Shown here: positions 37,201 through 48,900 of the stretch, in pieces | Layout of the letters: each line of letters begins with the position of its first letter | Position numbering within the stretch: the stretch's first letter is position 1 | Assembly: GCF_016097555.1 (NCBI RefSeq) | Contig: NC_054711.1 | Span: 31,592,053-31,656,052 of the forward strand | Direction of reading: 5' to 3' | Source: Gigantopelta aegis | Lineage: Eukaryota; Mollusca; Gastropoda; Neomphalida; Peltospiridae | DNA: 64,000 nucleotides | Program-made: the position numbers and the translations under genes | Notes under the pieces: generated by a model | What the model saw: only the letters and a program-made list of their open reading frames with translations | Database searches by the model: none | What the model was told of the DNA's origin: nothing

Positions 37201-40200
37201 GGAATGGAATGGAATGAATGAAATCAAATCAAATGAATGAATGAATGAATGAATGAATGAATGAATGAATGAATTATTGAATGAATGAATGAATGAATGA
37301 ATGAAATGAATGAAATGAATGAAATGAAATGAATGAATAAAATGAATGAATTATTGAATGAATGAATGAATGAATTATTGAATGAATGAATGAATGAATG
37401 AATGAATTAATTAATATGCTATTGGGTGTCAAACTAAGGTAACTGCAATACATGAAGTGATAAACAACATCAATATAAAAATTTAAGAGTTAAACATCAA
37501 AATCGAATAGTTTAAATTATGATACTGCCATCTTCAGATTTACAACATCTTCCTATGGATTCAAATATTATACGTAGGAGAAAAGGAAACCTGGGTATTT
37601 TAACATGATTCATAACAGCATTACGTGCCCATTCATCGGTTCACTTTTGACACAACGTACATAGAGAATAATGCATGAGTGTCCGTTTGATACCATTTAT
37701 CTTACGAAATGTATCCAATAAGCGAAAGTGAGTTTGATACGTTTTTAAACAACAAGTTGTAAGATAAATGGTATCAAACGGACACGAATGTAGTATTCTA
37801 TTTCTTACATACCTCGAAACAATGAAAATGTAAACAATATAACTAACTAAATTATGTTGTTACAGAATGTAGCATAACTGGGTCATGGCTTATGGATGCT
37901 TGGCTTTAAGCATATATACCACGTCATAACCAAATCACTACTATACTAACAGATCCATTTTCCTTAACAAAATAGAGCACTCTAAAACATTTGCCAACCA
38001 TTCGGAAAATGAAACTGATGAAAAGCGAGCATTTTAATGTGGTGTAGCATTGTTATAATATAGCTAATTTTGAATTTGAATGACGTCAGTATTCCAATGA
38101 CGTCACTTTACATTTCCTTACAATAACACTAAACTGGGTCATGACCTCTCAGAAACGATCTCCAACATACATTAATGTATTCGGTTTTGATACACAAAGG
38201 TACACAGGAGGAAAATAGTTTGAAATTATTCCACTTGCCTTGCCAGAAGGTAAAGTTTTTCGATTCACAGAAGCAGGCAGATATTGGAGGGTGATGGCTG
38301 ACCTAAAACAAAAACACAAAGCATCACCAACAGACATATATAACAATTTTTTTTACATTTAATAGTTGTCTTCTTTCCATTAATAACCGAATGCATAATT
38401 CAGAACCTTTCTGAATGAAGGAAAGAAGGAAACTTTTTATTTAACAACGCACTCAACACATTTTATTTACGGTTATATCGCATCAGACATATGGTTAAGG
38501 ACCACACAGATACTGAGGGAGGAAACCTGCTGTTGCCACTTCACGGACTACTCTTTTCGATTAGCAGCAAGGGATCTTTTATATGCACCATCCCACAGAC
38601 AGGATAGCACATACCACGGCCTTTCTGAATGAATGCAGAACGTGACCAAACATTTCGAAAGTTTGTTTTGTTTAACACCACAACCACTGGGTACATGATT
38701 TATTAATGACACATTCATTCTTCTAACATTCATGTATAATCTTAGAGAGGAAAGCCGCAAACGTTTTTAAATTTAGCAATGAATGTTTATTTTTATCAAA
38801 CTTCTTCCCTTTCTCCCGGGAAAGGAGATGTAACTTCAACCACTTTTTTCCAATTCTAAATTAAGGCCTAGATTATTAATTGTATGTAATACATAAACCT
38901 GAATGAGAATAGCCAGGTTGCTAGGTAACCCACCTGCTCGGAGACGAAGAGCCAGCCTCTGTCTTCTCGTACACACTCGTACGTCTCCCCTAGCAACGGG
39001 TTGAATGGCTTGTTCCCCGCGCGGTAGAACGAGCTTGCATAGCTACTCACAGCAAATGCTGCTATATAGGTCTGAAAACACAAATAAATAATATGTGCTT
39101 AAAAGTCAAAAAGTTAAAACACTAAGTAAAAATCAAAAGATGGGAAAACCGAAATAAATATTTACTTAAAAGTCAAAAATTAAACACTAAGTAAAAATCC
39201 CAAAATGGGAAAACAAATAAATATTTGCTAAAACGTTTGAAAGTTAAAGACTAAGTGAAAATCCCCAAATGGGAAAACAAATAAATATTTGCTAAAACGT
39301 TTTAAAGTTAAACACTGAAGCTACTGTCACACCTTGCCTGATAGTGTTAACGGACGTCCGACGGAGCGAAAGAAAATTATCTGGTGGTGAAAGTCGTCTC
39401 CATTGCTGCTGGAGGCCCTTCAAACGGAAGAACACCCAATATTTAGCGGAAAAAATGCACAATGACCGCACAATCACCGGACAAGTACAGGACAATTGCC
39501 GGCCACTGTAACAGACATTACCGTATGAGTAACGGACAAGATCCGGTCAAAACGAAAGCGGAATGCATGAGAAACTGACAAAACGTTCTTCGAACATATT
39601 TGTACAGGTCACGTGATGGACAAAACGGGTATAAATAGTCCGGTGAATTGAACACAGGGTGCACATATCATCAGGCTCCAGTTGGCTCAACACCTCTCTC
39701 CAACATGACCATGGGGAAGTCCGGGAAGGCTGGGAAGGGCAAGGCCAAGGCACGGAGGAAGGCTTCCCGGTCCCCCTCTCCTTCCTCCGACAGTGGGGCA
39801 GAACGGGCCAACACCCTAGAGGCAGTTGCAGTCGTAGACAAGAATGCACCTCCAGTCTCAAAAGCCCATGATGAGCCACAGGAAGAAGCCCTTTCTGAGC
39901 CTGAAGGGGTCCCTACAAGATAGTCTCTCCCACTCCTAGCCATTCATCAGTTTCATCACATAAATCAAAGTCAAAGAAGAAGCCCAAGAAGTCTTGCTGC
40001 CTACGAAATGAGCAGGAAGAAGGCCAAGTCCTGGAATGGGTTGTGGAGCATCCCTGCCTTTGGAATTCGAAGCACAAGGACTACAAAAACAAGGCCATGA
40101 AGGAACGCCTCTGGGAAGACATGGGCATAGATGTTGAGATTGGCATCTAGCAGGTCAATCTGTGCCTGGATCAGGGCCACTTGATACTGCAGGTGGAGTC

Positions 40201-42925
40201 TCACACGACACTCCATCATGAAGGTCTTGAGAGGGTGAGACGGAAGCCACATTATATACCTCGGATGATGTACATCGCTGTCCGTTTCGGACCCGGTGAA
40301 GACCCGTTACATGTACGGTACTTATACTGTACTTTTCCTGAAGTCGTCAGTTTTGTCCTGTGGGCCCTGTTACACATCCGTTATTCATCAGTTCCCATGC
40401 ATTCCTTATCAGGTAATCGTCCGCTGAACATGCTGTACACCTCCAGTTCATCTGATGCATGTCAGGTAGTAGTCCGGCCGTGAGTCACGTCCACCGGACA
40501 TCAACGAATGCGAACTGACAAGTACAGGACGAGGAACACACAACAACCTTGCCTGACATGGAACGCATTCGCCGAACGACAAACGGACAGGAAACGCATG
40601 TGAACGGAGAAGAACGGATTGAAAATTTTGCTCTCCGTCGGACGTCCGTTAACGCTATCCGGCACGGTGTGACAGTAGCTTAAGTAAAATGGGAAAACAG
40701 AAATAAATATTTTCTCAAAAGTTTAAAAGTTAAACACAAAATAAAAATCACAAAATGAAAAAACTAAAATAAATATTTGCTTAAAAGTCAAAAAGTTAAA
40801 CACTAAGTAAACATCTCAAAATGGGAAAACTGAAATAAATATTTGCTTACACGTCAAAAACTGAAAATCCTAAAATGGGAAAATAGAAATAAAATTAGCT
40901 TAAAAGTCAAAAAGTTAAAATCCCCAAATGGGGTAAAGTTAAACACTTAAATGCTTTCATTATAATTATAAATCAATGTGCTCTAGTGGCGTCGTTGAAT
41001 GGATCCACCGAGGTGGTTTGATCCTGCAACACAAGCACCTCAGGCGAGCACTCTACCGACTGAGCTAAATCCTTCCCCTTATAAAAAAAGGTACAGGTGA
41101 GGAAAAATAGCAAAATATTATTTAAGCATTTCTTTTTTCATAGCCAATGGTCACACGGGTGTGTTCAGCTCAAAGAGATATATATATATGAGGACTGGAA
41201 TTTTGAACATGTAATTATGAAAAGAGTTGTCTTCAGGCAATTAATATACATGTACATGTATAGCCAAACTATTCATTCATCATGAAAGATAACAAACGGA
41301 CAGCATTTAATTGAAAAACACTTTCCTTTTTCACTTATTATATATATTGTTTAGTCATGTTGACATCATTCTCAACAACCAAGTGTCCCACATATGCTCA
41401 GTGGCGTAGCGGGGGCGGGGCACAAAATTCTGGATTGGTGGAAGGGACTCGGGGAGTGCTAACGGTCCACTGGTTAGGGGGGCGCAATACTTGCCTTGCC
41501 CCGGGCGCTGGCAACCCATGCTACGCCAATGCATATGCTACATGTACAATTGAAATTCCATATGATGTCATTTTAAACATTGTTTGCTACATGAATGAGG
41601 TCATGCCTCATCGGTGCTCTTTTTCACAGACCTGGTCACATATTATTATGAGAAGTCGTTTCATTATTATGGGCTATGTGCGACCGCGATAAGTAGAATG
41701 TGTTGTGTATTTACCATTCTCTCATAAGGATCACGAGGACACTGTATTTACCATTCTCTCGTAAGGATCACGAGGACCTGTGTGTGACCACGATAAGTAG
41801 AATGTGCTGTGTATTTACCATTCTCTCGTAAGGATCACGAGGACCTGTGTGTGACAGCGATAAGTAGAATATGCTGTGTATTTACCATTCTCTCGTAAGG
41901 ATCACGAGGACCTGTGTGTGACCACGCGTATTTACCATAAGTAGAATATAAGTCTGTGTATTTACCATTCTCTCGTAAGGATCACGAGGACCTGTGTGTG
42001 ACCACAGCGATAATTCTCTCGTAGAATATGCTGTGTATTTACCATTCTCTCGTAAGGATCACGAGGACCTGTGTGTGACCACGATAAGTAGAATGTGTTG
42101 TGTATTTACCATTCTCTCGTAAGGATCATTAGGACCTGTGTGTGACCACGATAAGTAGAATGTGTTGTGTATTTACCATTCTCTCGTAAGGATCACGAGG
42201 ACCTGTGTGTGACAGCGATAAGTAGAATGTGTTGTGTATTTACCATTCTCTCGTAAGGATCACGAGGACCTGTGTGTGACCACGATAAGTCGAATGTGTT
42301 ATGTATTTACCATTCTCTCGTAAGGATCACGAGGACGTGGACCTGTGTTGTGACCGCGATACCTGTGTGTGACCGTGATAAGTAGAATGTGTTGTGTATT
42401 TACCATTCTCTCGTAAGGATCACAAGGACCTGTGTGTGACCGCGATAAGTAGAATGTGTTGTGTATTTACCATTCTCTCGTAAGGATCACGAGAACCTGT
42501 GTGTGACTGTGTTAAGTAGAATGTGTTGTGTATTTACCATTCTCTCGTAAGGATCACAAGAACCTGTGTGTGACTGTGTTAAGTAGAATGTGTTGTGTAT
42601 TTACCATTCTCTCGTAAGGATCATCAAACTCCACAGCCTTGTCCAGCAATTCACTGTATTCAAGCTCCTCACAGAGTCTCTGTGAAAACAGAATACAATG
42701 AGAAAATATAACTGGATCACTAGCAGTAAAGTTATTTAGTGACTTAGAGAGATTCAGACAGAGAGAGACGGAGACAGAAACAGAGGAGACAGAGGAGAGA
42801 CGGAGAGAAAGACATATATAGACAGATACAGAGTGAGAAATAGAGACAGACGCATAGAGACAGTAAGGGAGGAGGGAAAGGGAGGGAGAGGGAGGGAAAG
42901 GGAGGGAGGGAGAGGGAGAAAAGGT

Positions 42926-42993
<68 letters not shown>

Positions 42994-45900
42994 CAAAAAG
43001 AGGGGGAGGGACAAAAAGAGGGGGAGGAACAAAGGGAGGGAGGGAGAGAGGGGGAGGGACAGAGAGAGGGAGGTAGGGAAGAAAAGAAAGAAAGAAAGAA
43101 AGAAAGAAAAAAATGAAAGGAAAGAAAGAAAAAGGAAGGGAAAGAGAGAGGGAGAAAGGCAGGGAGGGGGAGACAGACAAAGGAAGGGATGAAGATATGG
43201 AAAAAGAGAAAGAGAGAGGAGGGAGGGAGAGACGGGGTTGACAGACAGACACAATGAAGAACTTTTAACAAGTTTTATAACAACAATATTTTTTATTTCT
43301 GAATTTGCCCCAAACCCCAGACCGTGTACCAACTGACCTGTAGGGTGCAGAGCGGTTCGTTGAGCGTGACAGGCATGGAGATCTTGGTGAGGTCCTTGCC
43401 GATGTTCTTGTACAACAGATTCCACAGACTGATGTCGCCCGTGTCGGGCCGCGGAGCCGGCAGCTTGGAGCGGCGTCCGGTCGGGTACACCGACGAAAAC
43501 TCACCCACGGAAGCTGCGCACACAAAATAAAATATGTGCAAAGAAAATTATATTTAAAAAAAATAATCGTTTCTGGGACGAGGTTTTGTCTGACATGAGT
43601 CTGAATCAACGAAGTCCCAGAAATATTTTATAGTGCCATTAATCATGTAATTTTAGTACCTACCGGCCTCGGTGGCGTCGTGGTTAGGCCATCAGTCTAC
43701 AGGCTGGTAGGTACTGGGTTCGGATTCCAGTCGAGGCATGGGATTTTTAATCCAGATACCGACTCCAAACCCTGAGTGAGTGCTCAGCAAGGCTCAATGG
43801 GTAGGTGTAAACCACTTGCACCGACCAGTGATCCATAACTGGTTCAACAAAAGCCATGGTTTGTGCTATCCTGCCTGTGGGAAGCGAAATAAAAGATCCC
43901 TTGCTGCCTGTCGTAAAAGAGTAGCCTATGTGGCGACAGCGGGTTTCCTCTAAAAAACAGTCTCAGAATGACCATATGTTTGACGTCCAATAGCCGATGA
44001 TAAGATTTTTTTTTTTTAAATGTGCTCTAGTGGCGTCATTAAATAAAACAAACTTTACTTTTTTTAGTACCTGGTACAGTTATTATATAAATTGCACTGC
44101 ATTTTATTTATGTACCGTAACCTTGCTCATTCTCTGAGCTGATATATAACAAGTATTATTTGAGATAAACAAAAGCTAGGTAACAACAACGGTCTACCAG
44201 CCAGACAACAAGATCATTTAACCAATGTTTGTTTGTTTTGTTTAACGACACCACTAGAGCCCATTGCTTTTATCAATCATCAGCTATTGGATGTCAAACA
44301 TATGATCATTTTGACAGTCAGTGAGAGGAAACCTGCTACATTTTTCCATTAGTAGCAAGGGATCTTTTAGATGCACCATCCCAGAGACAGGATTAATTAA
44401 CCAATGAAAAGGGTGCTTTTCTGTCATGATACAGTGTGCCTTGTAGAAATAAGATGAAACTAAAGTTCTATAAAAGACCTAACAGCTTACCACATGTTAC
44501 ACTAACAGCATCAGTTTCGGTCTCAAAATCGTCAGACACATCACTGGAAGCCTCATCGGAATGCTATAACACAAACACAAAATTAAAATAACACATATTA
44601 CACACACACAGAGATAGACAGACACACAGACAGACAGACACAAACACAAACACACACACACAAACACAAACACACACACACAAACACACACAGAGAGAGA
44701 GACAGACAGACAGAGAGACAGACAGACAAAGATAGAGATACATGTAGAGACAGAGACAGACAGAGAGACAGACAGACAGACAGAGACAGACAGACAGAGA
44801 CAGATACACAGAGATAGACACAGATACAGACATACAAAGACACTGACAGAGAACAGACAATAAGACAAAGAAAGAAAAAACAACAGAGAAACAAACAAAA
44901 CAAATAAAAAAGTAAATGCAGATTTATTGGTGAACAGACACAAGTTATATATACCTCTGAGGAAGATTCACTGATATTCTCAAAAATCTCTTCAGCATCG
45001 TAATATTCAGACAAAGAGAAACTGTCTATAGACAGAGATTGTCCCAGCTTCGACTGCTCCACCTACAAAACACAAGTCACAGACAATATTGAAACAAACA
45101 TTCTGAAAGTACCATTCCTAAACTCAGTGACAATGAAGCTGGATGTGTCTTTGTGCTCTGTCAACTTAACCCCCCCCCCCCCCCTGGGGGGACTGATTAC
45201 AAGTTATGTAATGCTGTTAAAACTACTGAGTCGCATACACCAGGTCATGGACAACCCTGACTTTGGTGTACGGAGACTTGGTACAACCTAAGAAGAGGAC
45301 TCGGAAGAGGAACCCTGCACCCGGGACGGCACGGGGAAGGGGCCAAAACTGGTGGCTCAACAGCCAGCAGTAGTCCCTTCCACCTTACCCCCACGACCCC
45401 CCTCAGTTTTTCCTGACGGCTCCCAAACCCAAACTGCAGTATAAGCACCTCATCAGGATGGAAGGAAAAAAGGAAATGTTTTATTTAACGACGTACTCAA
45501 CACATTTTATTTTCAGTTATATGGCGTCAGACATATGATTAAGGACCACACAGATATTGAGAGAGGAAACCCGCTGTCGCCACTTCATAGGCTATTCTTT
45601 TCAATTAGCAACAAGGGATCTTTTATATGCACCATCCCACACGCAGGATAGTTCATACCACAGCCTTTGTTACACCAGTTGTGGAGCACTGGCTGGAACG
45701 AGAAATAGCCCAATGGATCCACCAATGTGGATCGATCCCAGACTGACCGCACATCAAGCGAACGCTTTACCACGGGGCTACTTCCCACACCCCTCATCAG
45801 GACGGACACCAGAGGAGACAGACTTTACACCAAAAGCCAACTGCTCACCTTCCAAATACTACCTAGTGGCGAGGGCGAGTACTCACTCCATCCCACCACC

Positions 45901-48900
45901 ACCAGTGATGGAGTGAGTACTCACTCCATCCGACCACCACCAGTGATGGAGTGAGTACTCACTCCATCTGACCACCACCAGTGATGGAGTGAGTTTGGTC
46001 TGCCTCACCAAGTAGCAGAATTTACTCCTACAACCAGGACTCCTAGTGCCGGAAATGGACAACACAGCTCTACATAGAGTCATCAAGACTGTCATAGGCC
46101 AGGACTACCCAGCCATCACGAGGGCGTTACCTGCTACACAACGCAGCTCTACATAGAGTCATCCAGACTGTCATAGGCCAGGACTACCCAGCCATCACGA
46201 GGGCGTTACCTGCTACACAACGCAGCTCTACATAGAGACATCAAGACTGTCATAGGCCAGGACTACCCAGCCATCACGAGGGCGTTACCTGCTACACAAT
46301 GCAGCTCTACATAGAGTCATCAAGACTGTCATTGGCCAGGACTACCCAGCCATCACGAGGGCGTTACCTGCTACACAACGCAGCTCTACATAGAGTCATC
46401 AAGACTATCATAGGCCAGGACTACCCAGCCATCACGAGGGCGTTACCTGCTACACAACGCAGCTCTACATAGTCATCAAGACTGTCATAGGCCAGGACTA
46501 CCCAGCCATCACGAGGGCGTTACCTGCTACACAACGCAGCTCTACATAGAGTCATCCAGACTGTCATAGGCCAGGACTACCCAGCCATCACGAGGGCGTT
46601 ACCTGCTACACAACGCAGCTCTACATAGAGTCATCAAGACTGTCATAGGCCAGGACTACCCAGCCATCACGAGGGCGTTACCTGCTACACAACGCAGCTC
46701 TACATAGAGTCATCAAGACTGTCATAGGCCAGGACTACCCAGCCATCACGAGGGCGTTACCTGCTACACAACGCAGCTCTACATAGAGTCATCCAGACTG
46801 TCATAGGCCAGGACTACCCAGCCATCACGAGGGCGTTACCTGCTACACAACGCAGCTCTACATAGAGTCATCAAGACTGTCATAGGCCAGGACTACCCAG
46901 CCATCACGAGGGCGTTACCTGCTACACAATGCAGCTCTACATAGAGTCATCAAGACTGTCATTGGCCAGGACTACCCAGCCATCACGAGGGCGTTACCTG
47001 CTACACAACGCAGCTCTACATAGAGTCATCAAGACTATCATAGGCCAGGACTACCCAGCCATCACGAGGGCGTTACCTGCTACACAACGCAGCTCTACAT
47101 AGTCATCAAGACTGTCATAGGCCAGGACTACCCAGCCATCACGAGGGCGTTACCTGCTACACAACGCAGCTCTACATAGAGTCATCAAGACTGTCATAGG
47201 CCAGGACTACCCAGCCATCACGAGGGCGTTACCTGCTACACAACGCAGCTCTACATAGAGTCATCAAGACTGTCATAGGCCAGGACTACCCAGCCATCAC
47301 GAGGGCGTTACCTGCTACACAACGCAGCTCTACATAGAGTCATCAAGACTGTCATAGGCCAGGACTACCCAGCCATCACGAGGGCGTTACCTGCTACACG
47401 CTACCTACACCACATTCCAGTGCTTAATGTCCGTCACTACTTGGGATCGCCATAACACCAACCTTCCTACAAGAACTTTCGCCTCCAGGTAAGGGCTTAG
47501 TCGGACTTTAAATTATTCGGCCAGTGTTCAAAAATTTATGTTTATGTTTTTTGTAAACAGTCCAACACACTTTATTTTGGCAGCCCATTAAATTGCTCAA
47601 ATCACCTTAAAACCTTTTCGTCCGAGCTTTTTAAATTTTATGTTTGGACTTAAGTTTTTTTATTCCAGACAAGATTAGAGTGAGTGAATCAGCTGCTTTT
47701 GGTCTTAGGTCTCTGACCTAACTTCTAAATTTGTATTCCAAATTCCACCCACCTCAACTCTTACTCCCCCCCCCCGGTCAGGACTTAGTCATTGGCGATG
47801 TCAGAGGTTAAGCCCAGGACAGGCGTGTTTGAAACCTTCAAGGGTCGTAACTCTGTCAGACATGCATAAATTCCATTTTTGACAGAGTTATGGCCCCTGA
47901 AATTCAAACATGATCTGTAAATCTACATGATGAACATACACACAAAATTTTACCTTAGTATCTTGAGGCATTGTGGGAAAAAAAAGTCCAGTAAACTATG
48001 TGGGTCAGACAGATAAAAACGTGGAGATGAAACCTATAGGCCCGTCTGGTTAGACAGGGAGAGGACTAACAAAGAGAAACTGTCTATAGACAGACTGTTC
48101 GAAATTCGACTACACCACCTACAATATACAAGTCAAAAGCAAAATTACACAGAAAATTGAGTCGACACAACCAAATGTACAATTTATAATAACTACAGCT
48201 TTGTTATTAAAGCAGTAGGTATGTTATGTTAAATCAAACAGTAACTTAAGTGTCTTTCTGTTGGTCAGTGTATTAAATTTTAATGACTATACTGCCCAAA
48301 ATGTTATGATCATAAACCTCTTTACACAAAACCAATAGAGCTAGGCGGTATACCATATATTCACTTTGGTATCAGAAATATATGTTAATACCTATTTACC
48401 GAGCAAGTTTCAAAATACCGAAATTTTGGTGCTGAAAAAGTGTTTCCCACCATTTAGTAAAGCACTAACAATGTATCTGACGAACACAAAATGGCTGAAA
48501 AGAAGAGCGAATGTACACCATTCTTCCTCTGAATTGACAGAAAAACAGTTGAGTCTTAATTCGGGTTTGCATTTAAAGAAAAGTATGCCGAAAATACCAC
48601 TCGATATTGGTATCGGTATTGTGTTAATACCAAATACTGTGCCGATACCAAGGTAAATCACATCAAAAATACAGATACCGAACCTGAAATTTCAATACTG
48701 CCCAGCTCCAAAAACCAACACGTTATGTCTGCAAATTTAACGTACATGCACACTTGGACAGAGCAATTTTGAGAAAAGAATTTTTTTTTTTTCATTATGC
48801 ATCGAGCAAGTTTTCCTTAACTTGGCTTAGGAGCATAACAAACATTCATGTAAATTATCTGTTAACTTCAAAAATTTACAAAATTTCAATTATTTTATGT

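Larger units (their letters stand above)
39085..40955. repeat. About 65-bp minisatellite next to an ORP acceptor, split by a transposon
   Basis: Unit 'aaaagtcaaaaagttaaaca', 'ctaagtaaaaatcccaaaat', 'gggaaaacagaaataaatat', 'ttgct'. Pieces at 39085-39318 and 40681-40955. The first unit begins in the pyrimidine tract of the acceptor of exon 39071-38934 but does not include the AG or exon. Confidence 0.85.
45240..47480 (+). other. Unrecognised coding-like fragment, decayed, containing a SINE and two arrays
   Basis: GC content is higher than in the surrounding intron and pieces look protein-like: [35 protein letters not shown] and [20 protein letters not shown]. No family recognised. Probably a broken copy of an old mobile element lying in an ORP intron opposite to the gene; not a host gene. 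Confidence 0.4.

Noticed and set aside
48366-48661. Overlapping open frames of 83 and 96 codons
   Set aside because: They cross a palindromic 'ataccgatacc'-like inverted stretch, have no family and no splice context.
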